A stretch of 64,000 nt of DNA from Symplocastrum torsivum CPER-KK1 (GCA_019358875.1 JAHHIF010000001.1:1-64000), one strand, 5' to 3'. Shown: positions 43,966 through 53,347, counted from the stretch's first letter. Numbers and translations: made by a program. The notes: generated by a model from the sequence alone, not told the origin.

Positions 43966-44003
43966 TTAAATGGGTCTAACCAAGTGCGGCTAGACCCATT
44001 TAA
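43966..44003 (-). terminator. 13-bp inverted-repeat terminator, minus strand
   Basis: Perfect arms TTAAATGGGTCTA (43966-43978) and TAGACCCATTTAA (43991-44003) with a 12-nt loop. Read on the minus strand the stem runs into TTTTTAAG, so it should end a minus-strand transcript that comes from the 44.1-44.4 kb region, where a decayed coding sequence is seen. Confidence 0.65.
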
Positions 44004-44086
44004 GTACAAAAGTTTGAGTTTTCAACAAGTTAACTTTTTAACGATAAATCGTGAATCACTAAGTTTACATCTCTCACAGCTCCACC

Positions 44087-44330
44087 TTATCTGGCTCCAA
44101 CATAGTTGCGTCTTTCTAGACCTTGGTTTGGCTTTTTCCAGCTAATACTGGTATTTGCCCCATAAAGCTATGCTTGGTTGGTTTCTACTGTGGTTAGGTC
44201 ATAGATCAGGGACATCACATCTATGCCTGGTTGGTTTTCTCCTGTTGCTTGTCCGGAGCTTGATGTCCACTCTTTAAAATTAACACAGTACTCATTAGCG
44301 GCTGAATGATATTTACCAAAGTTGATGAGT
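44087..44330 (-). pseudogene. Decayed minus-strand coding sequence of unknown family
   Basis: Read on the minus strand, one frame gives a protein-like sequence (HSAANEYCVNFKEWTSSSGQ, then QPGIDVMSLIYDLTTVETNQA). A TAG stop at 44168-44170 interrupts it. It continues in the same frame (LYGANTSISWKKPNQGLERR) to a TAA at 44087-44089. No start codon is found in a good position; a stop lies just upstream. A strong minus-strand terminator at 43966-44003 fits a former gene. The family is not recognised. The two 17-nt repeats at 44168-44184 and 44221-44237 (one mismatch) are part of it. Confidence 0.4.
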
Positions 44331-44887
44331 CTTTACGAACTGCAAGTCTTGTATTAAGAAGTGAAAATCGTCTCGGTTTTTGTAATGCCTAAAATGTGAT
44401 GCAGTGAAACTTCTTGCTGTTAAACCAAATCAAGCCGTTTTCTAAGGGCGGGACTCCCCTATCTGTCGCTCACAGCAGAGAATGAAAGTCTCTTACCCTA
44501 ATTCATATCTTGCACCTGGCGGTTGAAGTCGCAGCTTCACAAACACGCACCTGCCTGGAGCCGGCTACAAAATCCTCACTAAAGCTCCGGTTGATTTTTG
44601 CCTTTCTCAGATTCGTGCAAGAAGCCTCATGAATGGCAAAGGCAGCAACATTGCATAAACAAATGTAAAAATAGATAACAACTTAACCGATAAGCGAAAG
44701 CTTTATAGGAGTGATGAGTCTAATCGCGTAGCTGCGTTGCAGTGATGCCAAGCCTTTCCACCTCCTGGTGCCTTTGGTACCGCTGCAAAGAGTGCTGACG
44801 CGCTACGGTTGCGTTTTAGCTCAAGGTGTGATTAAGCTCAAACTTCACGCCTCGAAATGTTTGATCCCTAGCCCTTTTTTTAAGACC
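44331..44887. other. Long alaS upstream region with a degraded dispersed repeat
   Basis: About 560 bp without a convincing gene. The stretch 44518-44575 (GGCGGTTGAAGTCGCAGCTT, then CACAAACACGCACC) looks like a diverged copy of a dispersed cyanobacterial palindrome (recalled as GGTTGAAACCGC...ACACAAAC). TAGGAG at 44707 precedes an ATG whose frame stops after five codons. The alaS promoter is probably in 44650-44860. Confidence 0.35.
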
Positions 44888-47587
44888 ATGTCTGTTCCCC
44901 ATTTCCTCAGCGGTAGCGAAATCCGGCAAACATTCCTTGACTTTTATGCCCAACGGGGGCACAAGATGCTGCCAAGTGCCTCTTTAGTACCGGAAGATCC
45001 AACCGTGCTGCTGACGATCGCGGGGATGTTGCCCTTTAAACCGATTTTCTTAGGGCAGCGATCGCCTGAAGTTCCTCGCGCTACCACTTCCCAAAAGTGC
45101 ATCCGCAACAACGATATTGAGAACGTTGGACGCACGGCACGGCATCACACATTCTTTGAGATGCTAGGCAACTTCAGCTTTGGGGACTACTTCAAAGAAC
45201 AGGCGATCGCATGGGCATGGGAACTGTCAACAAAGGTTTTTGGCTTACCTCCAGAACGCCTTATTGTAAGTGTCTTTAATGATGACGATGAAGCCTTTGC
45301 AATCTGGCGGGACCAAATCGGTATCCCTGCTCATCGCATCCAGCGCATGGGAGAGGAAGATAACTTCTGGACATCTGGCCCCACGGGTCCTTGTGGTCCC
45401 TGTTCAGAAATTTACTATGACTTCCATCCCGAACAAGGTGATGAACATATTGATTTGGAAGACGGCAGCCGATTCATCGAGTTCTACAACTTGGTGTTCA
45501 TGCAATACAACCGGGATGTTGAAGGCAATCTGATCCCGCTGAAAAATAAAAACATTGACACGGGTATGGGATTGGAGAGGATGGCACAAATCCTCCAAGG
45601 TGTCCCGAATAACTACGAAACTGACCTGATTTTCCCGATTGTTCAAACGGCAGCTAAGATTGCGGGAATTGACTACGACAAGAGTGATGAAACAACCAAA
45701 GTTTCTCTCAAGGTAATTGGTGACCATGTTCGGGCAGTTGTCCACATGATTGCCGATGGAATTACTGCTTCAAACACAGGGCGAGGCTATGTCTTGCGCC
45801 GCTTACTGCGTCGCGTGGTGCGTCATGGTCGTTTGATTGGGATTCAAGGTGAGTTTACCTCTCAAGTCGCTGAGAGTGCGATCGCACTTTCCGAATCTGC
45901 CTACCCCAATGTCCGGAAACGGGCAGTTGCAATCAAAGCAGAAATGCAACGCGAAGAATCCCAATTCCTCAAAACCTTAGAACGTGGCGAGAAAATGCTA
46001 GCGGATGTAATAGAAGCTTTCAAAAAAAATGTGCAGCAAGCACAGGACATACAAGATACGAGGTTGGGAGAAGCATTTAGAGAGAATGTGCAGCAAGCAC
46101 AGATTTTGGGTAGAGAAGCCTTTATCCTCTATGACACCTACGGCTTTCCATTGGAACTAACACAGGAAATAGCCGAAGAACAGGGTTTGACTGTGGATAT
46201 CGAAGGCTTCAAGGAGGAAATGGAGAAGCAGCGTCAACGCTCCCAGGAAGCCCACGAAACTATCGATTTGATGGCTGTTGGTTCCCTGGAAGAACTGGCA
46301 TCAGGTGCTGCCACTACTGAGTTTCTAGGCTATAATCTACCGTCCACTACAGCTCAGGTGAGTGTACTCATTGCGGATGGTCAGCAAGTAGAATCAGCTC
46401 AGGCTGGTGCAAAGGTACAAGTGATTCTCGACCAGACTCCGTTTTATGCGGAATCTGGAGGACAAATTGGCGATCGCGGTTACTTAACGGGTGAAGATGT
46501 TGTAGTACGAATTGAAGACGTTAAGAAAGAAACGAATCTTTTTGTCCACTTTGGTCATATTGAGCGAGGCACATTGCAATTAGGAGCCACAGTAACGGCT
46601 CAAATTGACCGTGCTTGCCGTCGTCGCGCTCAAGCTAACCATACAGCAACCCACCTACTACAGGCGGCACTGAAACAGATTGTTGACCCTTCCATCTCTC
46701 AAGCTGGTTCCTTGGTTGCTTTTGACCGTTTGCGCTTTGACTTCCACTGCCCTCGTTCTCTAACACCCGACGAGGTGCAACAAGTCGAGGAGCAGGTTAA
46801 TACCTGGATTAGTGAGGCTCATACGGCTGAAATAGAAGTGATGCCGATTGCCGAGGCGAAAGCCAAGGGTGCGATCGCAATGTTTGGGGAAAAGTACGGC
46901 GACGAGGTGCGGGTGATTGATTTCCCTGGTGTCTCAATGGAACTGTGTGGTGGGACTCATGTGAGCAACACGGCTGAGATTGGGGTGTTCAAAATTGTTT
47001 CTGAAGCTGGGGTTGCGGCTGGTATCCGGCGGATTGAAGCGGTTGCAGGGTCAGCGGTGTTGGATTACCTAAATGTGCGGGATAAAGTGGTTCGGGAATT
47101 AAGCGATCGCTTTAAAGCCAAACCAGAAGAACTAACTGACCGCATCACTAATCTTCAGAATGAACTCAAGACATCCCAAAAACAGTTGGAAGCCCTCAAA
47201 CAAGAACTTGCCTTAGCAAAATCTGACCAACTTTTAGCACAAGCTGAATCAATTGGTGAGTTCAAAATTCTTGTTGCGACAATGGGAGACGTTGACCCGG
47301 ATGCTCTGAAAACAGCGGCGGAACGTTTGCAGCAAAAACTAGGAGAAAGTGCTGTGGTGTTGGCTTCTGTTCCCGAAGCAGACAAAGTAAGTTTAGTGGC
47401 AGCTTTTAGTAAAGGTGTCAACGAAAAAGGCTTACAAGCAGGGAGGTTTATTGGCGCAATTGCTAAACTCTGCGGTGGTGGTGGTGGTGGACGCCCGAAC
47501 CTCGCTCAGGCAGGTGGACGTGATGCTAGTAAATTAGCAGAAGCTCTCTCAAGCGCACGCGAACAGCTACACTCTGCATTGAGTTGA
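44888..47587 (+). CDS. alaS: Alanine-tRNA ligase
   Basis: An 899-residue enzyme charging tRNA-Ala. It starts at the ATG in ACCATGTCTGTTCCC because [20 protein letters not shown] is the usual N-terminus; an ATG-like start 120 nt upstream would add unconserved residues. The class II motif region ([15 protein letters not shown]) lies at about 85-100. The editing domain has zinc motifs HTATH and CGGTH, and the C-terminal C-Ala domain ends in the glycine-rich GGGGGGRP. Between the tRNA-recognition and editing parts, a 19-codon segment ([11 protein letters not shown], then [11 protein letters not shown]) is duplicated, an oddity not seen in standard enzymes. A hairpin terminator follows. Confidence 0.95.
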   Translation: MSVPHFLSGSEIRQTFLDFYAQRGHKMLPSASLVPEDPTVLLTIAGMLPFKPIFLGQRSPEVPRATTSQKCIRNNDIENVGRTARHHTFFEMLGNFSFGDYFKEQAIAWAWELSTKVFGLPPERLIVSVFNDDDEAFAIWRDQIGIPAHRIQRMGEEDNFWTSGPTGPCGPCSEIYYDFHPEQGDEHIDLEDGSRFIEFYNLVFMQYNRDVEGNLIPLKNKNIDTGMGLERMAQILQGVPNNYETDLIFPIVQTAAKIAGIDYDKSDETTKVSLKVIGDHVRAVVHMIADGITASNTGRGYVLRRLLRRVVRHGRLIGIQGEFTSQVAESAIALSESAYPNVRKRAVAIKAEMQREESQFLKTLERGEKMLADVIEAFKKNVQQAQDIQDTRLGEAFRENVQQAQILGREAFILYDTYGFPLELTQEIAEEQGLTVDIEGFKEEMEKQRQRSQEAHETIDLMAVGSLEELASGAATTEFLGYNLPSTTAQVSVLIADGQQVESAQAGAKVQVILDQTPFYAESGGQIGDRGYLTGEDVVVRIEDVKKETNLFVHFGHIERGTLQLGATVTAQIDRACRRRAQANHTATHLLQAALKQIVDPSISQAGSLVAFDRLRFDFHCPRSLTPDEVQQVEEQVNTWISEAHTAEIEVMPIAEAKAKGAIAMFGEKYGDEVRVIDFPGVSMELCGGTHVSNTAEIGVFKIVSEAGVAAGIRRIEAVAGSAVLDYLNVRDKVVRELSDRFKAKPEELTDRITNLQNELKTSQKQLEALKQELALAKSDQLLAQAESIGEFKILVATMGDVDPDALKTAAERLQQKLGESAVVLASVPEADKVSLVAAFSKGVNEKGLQAGRFIGAIAKLCGGGGGGRPNLAQAGGRDASKLAEALSSAREQLHSALS

Positions 47588-47646
47588 GACAGTGCTAAGT
47601 TGTCACGCATTTGATTTGTAGTATGCACTCATGGCGAAAAGGTTAA

Positions 47647-47700
47647 AGGGAAAGGGGAAAAGGTTATTCCCTTTGACCTTTCACCTTTTCCTTTTTCCCT
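47647..47700 (+). terminator. Terminator-like hairpin after alaS
   Basis: A purine arm (AGGGAAAGGGGAAAAGGT, 47647-47664) pairs with a pyrimidine arm (47683-47700) over 18 bp with two mismatches. It lies 60 bp after the alaS stop. The sequence class is also a dispersed repeat of filamentous cyanobacteria, so it may serve both as repeat and terminator. Confidence 0.5.
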
Positions 47701-47749
47701 AAAAAACCAATTCGTTAAATAGGTGACGCGAGATGCACAACAGCTTGGG

Positions 47750-47851
47750 TATAGCAATCCTAAATGATTCGTAAACGCTCAGATTCCCGACTTCTTCAAG
47801 AAGTCGGGAATCTGAACAGTAAAAGTTTGTAACTAAAATAGGATTGCTATA
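47750..47851. mobile_element. MITE-like element with 13-bp terminal inverted repeats
   Basis: The ends TATAGCAATCCTA (47750-47762) and TAGGATTGCTATA (47839-47851) are exact inverted repeats 102 bp apart. Inside is an almost perfect palindrome with 18-bp arms (47779-47796, 47798-47815) around one central C: CAGATTCCCGACTTCTT and complement. No coding capacity is present. TA at both outer ends could be a target duplication. This is the structure of a non-autonomous transposable element; the GACTTCTT-AAGAAGTC core is, from memory, widespread in cyanobacterial genomes. Confidence 0.75.
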
Positions 47852-47916
47852 GATTGGTATTATTAGCTTAATTAGAAACTTATCAATGAGGTAAATTTGT
47901 AGACGGAGGAAAGTTT

Positions 47917-48204
47917 ATGCAGAGAATCGTAATTATCACTCTGGTAGTTGTGGAGTTGGTTTTACTATCTCTACTAACACTAAAGCCTGCTGAAGCCAAG
48001 CTTAATGACTCGCCAACGTATACCTGGGGCTTTGCTCATGTTGGCAGTAATAAAGTGGTTTGTAAGAAGCTTGCCTTTCATCCAGAAAAATGGACACCAC
48101 CAGCTTCTGCTAATCAAGGAACTGTGAAACTACACTCTACAACAGCGATTGTTAATGATAGCTATTGTGCTAATTTAGCTAAGCCAGTTGTTGCGAGTAA
48201 TTAA
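47917..48204 (+). CDS. Small secreted hypothetical protein
   Basis: A 95-residue protein with a signal peptide (hydrophobic ITLVVVELVLLSLLTL, cleavage after the AEA of PAEAK). The mature domain is 68 residues with two cysteines (VVCKK and SYCAN), likely disulfide-bonded in the periplasm or outside. GGAGGAAAG precedes the ATG at a good distance, so the start is secure. No family is recognised. It stands alone between two repeat elements. Confidence 0.7.
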   Translation: MQRIVIITLVVVELVLLSLLTLKPAEAKLNDSPTYTWGFAHVGSNKVVCKKLAFHPEKWTPPASANQGTVKLHSTTAIVNDSYCANLAKPVVASN

Positions 48205-48233
48205 TCCCCTAAAAATTGAGGTCAGTAAACCTC

Positions 48234-48331
48234 TTGCATGAATCCTTGAGTACTCCCTTGCATCACCCAATCTTGGGGGACTTGGAATTATTGTTCCCCA
48301 AAATTGGGGAGCGAGAACTTGATTCGTGCAA
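48234..48331. repeat. Nested inverted-repeat element
   Basis: The outer arms TTGCATGAATC (48234-48244) and GATTCGTGCAA (48321-48331) are complementary with one mismatch. The inner arms 48266-48281 and 48293-48308 (CCCAATCTTGGGGGAC) pair with two mismatches. The outer GATTCGTGCAA recurs at about 44612-44622. This looks like a short MITE-type repeat without genes, 30 bp after the secreted-protein stop. Confidence 0.55.
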
Positions 48332-48491
48332 ACCAATCAAGGCAATACACCCCTACAAGCGAAACCTAAAGAGACTTTACTGTGGTAACTTCGTCAACTG
48401 CCGACGAAGTTCCTCCTTTGCCTCCTTCGCAAATTGAATACTGCTAAGCCTCGATTGTGACAAACATTAAGCGGTAAGAAAACATCCATTC

Positions 48492-49031
48492 TCAAGCCAA
48501 CAAATCATCCAATAGCACACTAAAACCCTTTAAAACTCTTTGCGTACTGACCACTTGACCCGATGTAAACATCAACCCCTGATTTTCAGTAATTACCATC
48601 ACCCATCTACTCTCAGGAAACACTAACCAAACTTCTTCGCCCCCAGACTCTAAATACTCCTGCGCTTTTAGCAACACATTTTCAGCGATATCTGTAGGCG
48701 AAACAATCTCAGCACATAAGGGAAAACTCTGCGGCAAAGTAGCCTCATTACCAAATTGTGCCACCAGTTCAGGCGTGAGATAAGCGACATCAGGAGAGCG
48801 TCCCTGCTTATTAGTACGGCAGGGCACATCGGTGTATATTTTTCCTTCTTGTCCAAGAGACTTCTTGTAATCATCCCAGCAACGAGCTAGCTTGTACTGA
48901 ATTTCACCATGCCTAAGTGTCATGCCATTTTTTTCTATTAGTTGACCATCCACCCACTCCATATGATCGGGAGGATTCGCAACAAAATCTTCTAATGAAA
49001 AATTGTCTTTGACAAGAGTGGAAATTAGCAT
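48492..49031 (-). CDS. Uma2 family (DUF820) putative endonuclease
   Basis: A 179-residue protein of the Uma2 family, restriction-endonuclease-like proteins multiplied in cyanobacteria. The core has SPDVAYLTPE (D81) and CAEIVSPTD (E108), followed by the beta-strand VWLVFPESR, the usual PD-(D/E)xK layout. Residues 18-40 form the typical opening (PPDHMEWVDGQLIEKNGMTL). The biological role is not established; nicking or mobile-element functions are proposed. It is independent of its neighbours. Confidence 0.88.
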   Translation of the reverse strand: MLISTLVKDNFSLEDFVANPPDHMEWVDGQLIEKNGMTLRHGEIQYKLARCWDDYKKSLGQEGKIYTDVPCRTNKQGRSPDVAYLTPELVAQFGNEATLPQSFPLCAEIVSPTDIAENVLLKAQEYLESGGEEVWLVFPESRWVMVITENQGLMFTSGQVVSTQRVLKGFSVLLDDLLA

Positions 49032-49232
49032 TGTTGTTTCCTCATCGCTGTCTCAATTATTCCTAATTTATTTGAGTTAAGCCTCTGTGAGAGTGGAACA
49101 GAGAGTGAAAATGATAGCCCTTTGTGAGGGATTTGCGATCGCCCATTCCGATCTGGTCAGTGAGTATCGCTCGAAACGATCGAGAAAAGAGCTAATTCCT
49201 CTAAGCCTCTTTTTCAATATTTCATTTGTCAC

Positions 49233-49679
49233 TTAAAGCCACTGCCCACCTTTAAAACGCCAACGGGGAAACAAAATCCGCATCAGCGCCTGAGAAGCGG
49301 TAAAAATTCCGATCCAGACCAAGCTGTAATGCAAAGCAAATGCTGGAAGTGGTAAATCGCGTGGTACTCCAGGTAAGCCAAAGGTTTTAATTGCAGTAGC
49401 GACAAAAATAGCTTCCCAGATACCAGCTAGCAGTTGAAAAGCAGCAGGCCAATCACGATCCCACCGAAACTGCTGGAGATAGTTATAAGCAACATCCCAA
49501 ATTAATCCGAAAGCAGCAATGTAGCCAAGCATCCAGTAATAAACTACGTTAGCTCCGGAACCAATGATACCGAAACGAAAGGGTAAGGTAAGTAGGAGAC
49601 CTACTGTGGCAAAGAGTAGGATTCGAGTTTGCCAACGCCCAAGGAGTGTAGGAGTCAAGTTGCGAAAGCTCCAATTCAA
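49233..49679 (-). CDS. Membrane protein of the FHA-flavoprotein cluster
   Basis: A 148-residue protein with about four hydrophobic helices (ILLFATVGLLLTLPF, WMLGYIAAFGLIWDVAY, WEAIFVATAIKTFG, LVWIGIFTASQALM) and aromatic-rich loops. No family is recognised. It begins 18 bp after the stop of the FHA-flavoprotein gene on the same strand, so the two are almost surely co-transcribed. It may anchor or take electrons from the flavoprotein, a guess based on position only. The ATG at 49679 is kept as start. Confidence 0.75.
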   Translation of the reverse strand: MNWSFRNLTPTLLGRWQTRILLFATVGLLLTLPFRFGIIGSGANVVYYWMLGYIAAFGLIWDVAYNYLQQFRWDRDWPAAFQLLAGIWEAIFVATAIKTFGLPGVPRDLPLPAFALHYSLVWIGIFTASQALMRILFPRWRFKGGQWL

Positions 49680-49697
49680 AATTATCAGTTCAAAAAA

Positions 49698-51749
49698 TCA
49701 GCAAGGAGATTGATTAGCTATCCACTTTAGCCATTGAACGGAGGAACCTGCAAGGTTCAATCGCCCGATTCCAGGAGCTTTGGTTGAGGCGATAGCGAAG
49801 CGCTGCTGCGTTCGCCCTTGGCGTTGCCGAAGGCTAGCGCAGATCGCATCTACTGATTGTAGGGCGGCATACTGCAAGCCCAGGAAGCTATCAACTGCTG
49901 CATAGGGACCACCCAGAGTAATTGCGCCTGCGGCATACATTCGACCTCGTGACCCACGCATTTCTACGAGTTCAAAATCATTGCTGACGCTCAAACGTCC
50001 TAAAGGATTGAGCGGTAAGTTGTAGTGAGTGACTAAATCATTGAGTAGAGGGTTGGCTGTCACCTTCGCATCAAGACCCGTAGCATCAATGATAAAGTCT
50101 GCTTCGAGGCGCATTTGCCCCTTGAATTTTTTCTCCTGGATGTAGGTGATAATGCAGTCTTGCTCACGCTCAACTCGTTCAACTTCTCCAAATTCAATTT
50201 TGTACCAGCCTTGATTCACCCCTTCCTCAACAATGCGTTTCCAATCCCGACGGTCAGCCGTGGTTGTACCGCCCCAGTCAGCAATTAAGCGCTGTCGTTG
50301 TTGAGGGTCAGCTTTTTCTAGAGTTGCTCGGAGTTCGCCACCCCAGCAAGCTTTCGGCCAGTTGAAGGGTTGAAATTCATAGTGGTGTTTAACGAGACGT
50401 TGGGACTTGCCAAATTTGTTACCTTGAGGTTTTGGCGATCGCATTAAATGCACTAACCAAATCTGCGGGTTGTGCTTCCGTGCTTCATAAACTCGCTGCA
50501 CAATGCGCGACGCAACAATCCCCCGACCCCGAATCAATACAGTCCCACCACACCGCTCTAATTGTTCGTAAACATGATCGTGCGGTTCATAAGCATTCAC
50601 CACTGATTTAAAATCGTTAGTTTTCTCCCGATACGCTTGCAAATCCGGAAGAAATTTAATCGCTGGATAGCCTGTTGCAATGTGAACATAGCGGGCAACG
50701 AGGAAAGCATGGTCACGTCGTCCGCTGCGAGTTCGGGAATAGGCTATGCAATAACGTCCATCTGTGGTTTTCCGAATCGAACGGACACTACCATAACGAA
50801 ATATTTGCTCCCAACCAATTCGCTTCGCTTCCCGATCTAGCGAATCAAACACGTTACCAGCACGCGGTGTGTAGGTTTGAGCAAAAGTCGGTTCAGCAAA
50901 CACCTGCCATAAATACCCAAAAGCTTCGCCCAAACGCCCTCGAACTAAATCGTGCCATGCTTCCCGCAGCGCATAGCTGGGCCAGCCCCAAATATTATCA
51001 GGACAAGAATCAGAATTAGAGCGCAACCGCTCATGAAGGGGAATCTGGGAACTCAGGCAAAGTTGTTTGTAACGACTGTAGGGTTGGGCCTCAATCCCCA
51101 AAGCGGCAATCTGAGAACTCTTCACCCCATAAATTCTCAAAAAATCTACCCAAACAAAACTACCCAACCCCGCCCCAACGGCTACATAATCCACTTCATC
51201 CACAGGCAATCCTGTAGCATGAAGGTCTTGCACAGCCACCTCAGAAGCCTGAAATACTGGCGGCGGAAAGGAAGGATGACCTGCTGGGTTGCCTCTACCG
51301 GGTATTACTGGCTGTGGTGGCGGTTGGCTGGGGTCTGGTAATTGTGTATTGGGGTTAAAGAAAATCTGTGAATTACCAGAAGGTGCAGGTACCTGTGTTC
51401 TCGCACCAAAATTCACACTAATCTGGTAGGGTCCAATTTGTAGTGTGTCACCATTTGCCAAAGAAGTCCGGTTGTTCACTACAACACGAGTACCGTTCAA
51501 AAAGCTACCGTTGCGGCTATTTTGGTCAATCACTACCAACCCACCGCTATCTTGGTCAATTAAGGCATGGAAGCGAGACACCTCAAGACTATTCAGCACC
51601 ATCCGGGAGACAGGATGCCCTTGAATCTCGGTTGGCATCCCATTAAAATCTCGACCTAGGGCAATTGGCAGAGTTAGCCTAGGTTCTCGTCGATCTCCCG
51701 TCGCTGGATCATCCCAACTTAACTGAATTCGCAATGGTGCAGAATTCAT
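49698..51749 (-). CDS. FHA domain-FAD/NAD(P) oxidoreductase fusion
   Basis: A 683-residue protein. Residues 10-115 are a forkhead-associated domain (GRD at 32-34, SRFH at 58-61, NSRNGSFLNG at 78-86), which binds phosphothreonine peptides. A proline-rich linker (121-165) follows, then a flavoprotein of the pyridine nucleotide-disulphide oxidoreductase/SidA type. It has VGAGLG at 191-196 and a second dinucleotide-like patch with GTVLIRGRGIVASR (about 405). It ends with IIDATGL and a terminal AAGAITLGGPYAAVD. The fusion suggests a redox enzyme recruited by Ser/Thr phosphorylation. Genes on both sides, 16 and 18 bp away, appear to form one operon. Confidence 0.85.
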   Translation of the reverse strand: MNSAPLRIQLSWDDPATGDRREPRLTLPIALGRDFNGMPTEIQGHPVSRMVLNSLEVSRFHALIDQDSGGLVVIDQNSRNGSFLNGTRVVVNNRTSLANGDTLQIGPYQISVNFGARTQVPAPSGNSQIFFNPNTQLPDPSQPPPQPVIPGRGNPAGHPSFPPPVFQASEVAVQDLHATGLPVDEVDYVAVGAGLGSFVWVDFLRIYGVKSSQIAALGIEAQPYSRYKQLCLSSQIPLHERLRSNSDSCPDNIWGWPSYALREAWHDLVRGRLGEAFGYLWQVFAEPTFAQTYTPRAGNVFDSLDREAKRIGWEQIFRYGSVRSIRKTTDGRYCIAYSRTRSGRRDHAFLVARYVHIATGYPAIKFLPDLQAYREKTNDFKSVVNAYEPHDHVYEQLERCGGTVLIRGRGIVASRIVQRVYEARKHNPQIWLVHLMRSPKPQGNKFGKSQRLVKHHYEFQPFNWPKACWGGELRATLEKADPQQRQRLIADWGGTTTADRRDWKRIVEEGVNQGWYKIEFGEVERVEREQDCIITYIQEKKFKGQMRLEADFIIDATGLDAKVTANPLLNDLVTHYNLPLNPLGRLSVSNDFELVEMRGSRGRMYAAGAITLGGPYAAVDSFLGLQYAALQSVDAICASLRQRQGRTQQRFAIASTKAPGIGRLNLAGSSVQWLKWIANQSPC

Positions 51750-51765
51750 CCTTTCTTACTCTTCA

Positions 51766-52305
51766 TTAGGTGGGTGTCATCAAAACACTGACGGCTGCCG
51801 CTAAAGATGTTCCGCACCACTGACATCCAAAATCTATCCGTTCATAGGGAGAAGTGCGATGGCAATGAGGACACTGCAAGCCGTAGGATTCAATAGCTGG
51901 AGTTGGCTGATTGGCGGCGAAAAACGCTTGTGGTGACAGCAGGATTGTGGGAGGGATGCCAGCGTTCGTTGTAAATAGAGAAATAGCAGTGACAGTTACT
52001 TCCACTTGCCCCAAGTAAATCGTGCTACCTTCGCTTAAACGGACTTCATCCTGAACAATTTGCCGTCCATCTACCACCGGAGGATTACTAATCCGAAGGT
52101 TGCGTAAGGCAAATGAGTGCTGTTGAGGGTGATAAAAGATTTCGACGTGCAGCCCTGACACAGTTGGGTCGCTAAAAACGAAATCGCACCGCGCTGGGTC
52201 ACGACCAAGCCGTACTGTCCCTGGATTCTTACTCGGCTGTTGGTCATGAATCGTTTCTGTTCTAGTTCGACCTGCTTCTTGCCACTCCAACGTTAATTCG
52301 TTCAT
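51766..52305 (-). CDS. FHA domain protein with C-terminal zinc ribbon
   Basis: A 179-residue soluble protein. An FHA domain occupies about 10-115 (LGRDPARCD, TVSGLHVEI with the Ser-His pair, then LRISNPPVVDG). A linker leads to a zinc-ribbon-like tail with CPHC and CQWC about 15 residues apart near the C-terminus. It heads the compact minus-strand cluster with the FHA-flavoprotein gene 16 bp downstream. It may bring a phosphorylated partner to the oxidoreductase, or sense the kinase state itself. The ATG at 52305 is preceded by a gap containing no gene. Confidence 0.83.
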   Translation of the reverse strand: MNELTLEWQEAGRTRTETIHDQQPSKNPGTVRLGRDPARCDFVFSDPTVSGLHVEIFYHPQQHSFALRNLRISNPPVVDGRQIVQDEVRLSEGSTIYLGQVEVTVTAISLFTTNAGIPPTILLSPQAFFAANQPTPAIESYGLQCPHCHRTSPYERIDFGCQWCGTSLAAAVSVLMTPT

Positions 52306-52721
52306 TGCCCTGATTTTGAACTTACTAATAAAAATTTCAAGTGATAAGTGCTTGATTCCTAACTATGATTTTGGCTAGGAATAGATGGGGTTGGCTAGAT
52401 AATGGAATAGAATTTAATGTGGATTGCCTGGAAAAAGCCAGGATTAGAGCATTTGATGGGCATATACCATACGCTCATACCACAGACTCACCCCCATGCT
52501 TGTGCAAGTTAGAGCCACACTCTCAGGGGGAGTCTATGCCGATAAAGGCTTGTTTAGAGGATTTCCAGCAAACCTCTCAGTTGATGCTGATGGGTGAGTG
52601 ATTGATTACCCTGAAACGTTTAGAAGAGCTTGGACTCAGTAAGCAAGTAGGAAAGAAGACGCGATCGCACTTCTAGAAAAGTTAGCCAAAAACTTCTCTT
52701 GTAGCCCCCCTACTCCTGCAA
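52306..52721. other. Intergenic region with a doubtful short frame
   Basis: About 415 bp. A 78-codon frame at 52365-52601 (CLEDFQQTSQLMLMG at its end) and a following short frame (KRLEELGLSKQVGKK) may be parts of one broken gene, but no family is recognisable. Promoters for the divergent FHA cluster and the small minus gene are expected here. Confidence 0.3.
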
Positions 52722-52967
52722 CTACCGATAGTAGTCTACAATCACTCCCGCTTTTACCAACTTGACCAGTGAATCAAGATTAAAGCTGTTCAAGGCTTTA
52801 CATAGATTTTCAAACTGTGCATATCTCTCCAAGCCATAGGCACTGTCTGCGTAGCCCATCAGTTTACAGAACTCCTCATAATCCGCCTTCCAATGAAGGG
52901 CATTAAGGGCTTCAACAAAAACTTTGATTTCCTTATAAGTTAATTCGTTTGTTACTTTAGTTACCAT
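52722..52967 (-). CDS. Small conserved hypothetical protein
   Basis: An 81-residue protein starting at the ATG of MVTKVTNELTYKEIK; a longer frame from 53036 adds unlikely residues. It is helical with aromatic and acidic positions (ALHWKADYEEFCKLMGY, AQFENLCKALNSF) and repeats a helix-loop pattern. It has no signal peptide. It could be a small adaptor or antitoxin-like protein, but nothing in the context proves it. TAGGCAGAAT precedes the ATG. Confidence 0.55.
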   Translation of the reverse strand: MVTKVTNELTYKEIKVFVEALNALHWKADYEEFCKLMGYADSAYGLERYAQFENLCKALNSFNLDSLVKLVKAGVIVDYYR

Positions 52968-53036
52968 ATTCTGCCTACCGTAGTTCGCACTTTGGAATGA
53001 GTTGCGGGAATCTTGCTTTTGAAACAGACGGAGCAA

Positions 53037-53347
53037 AAGGCTCTAACCAAGAACCACAGTTGAGCTATTTGTCTTCCACCTTATGAAGGATGTACTCTTA
53101 ACCTCAACCAGTTCAATATCTGGCGAAACTCCCTGATTGAAAGTGATTGAGTCCTGTTCGACCTGTGAAAGTAATAGGCTTTTCTTGTGATTGCAATAAT
53201 TTAACCCAGTGAGGCAAGACAGCTAGAAAGTGTGATCTCGATTACTGGTATAAAGATTATTTCCCAAACTGGACACAGTAAGTTGAGCGATTTGATAGAT
53301 GCGATCGCTTCATTGACGATTAGGCAGGTGTAAAAACAGAGTTCTAC
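53037..53347. other. Intergenic region, nothing recognised
   Basis: A 310-bp stretch of ordinary base composition, with one GCGATCGC site near 53300 and no coding frame or palindrome of note. Confidence 0.3.

Noticed and set aside
44768..44887. Longer N-terminus for alaS
   Set aside because: The 40 extra residues are not conserved and the ATG at 44888 begins the standard AlaRS N-terminus.
52365..52601. 78-codon plus-strand frame
   Set aside because: No recognisable family and it needs a stop to be bridged to extend; kept only as a doubtful frame in the intergenic note.
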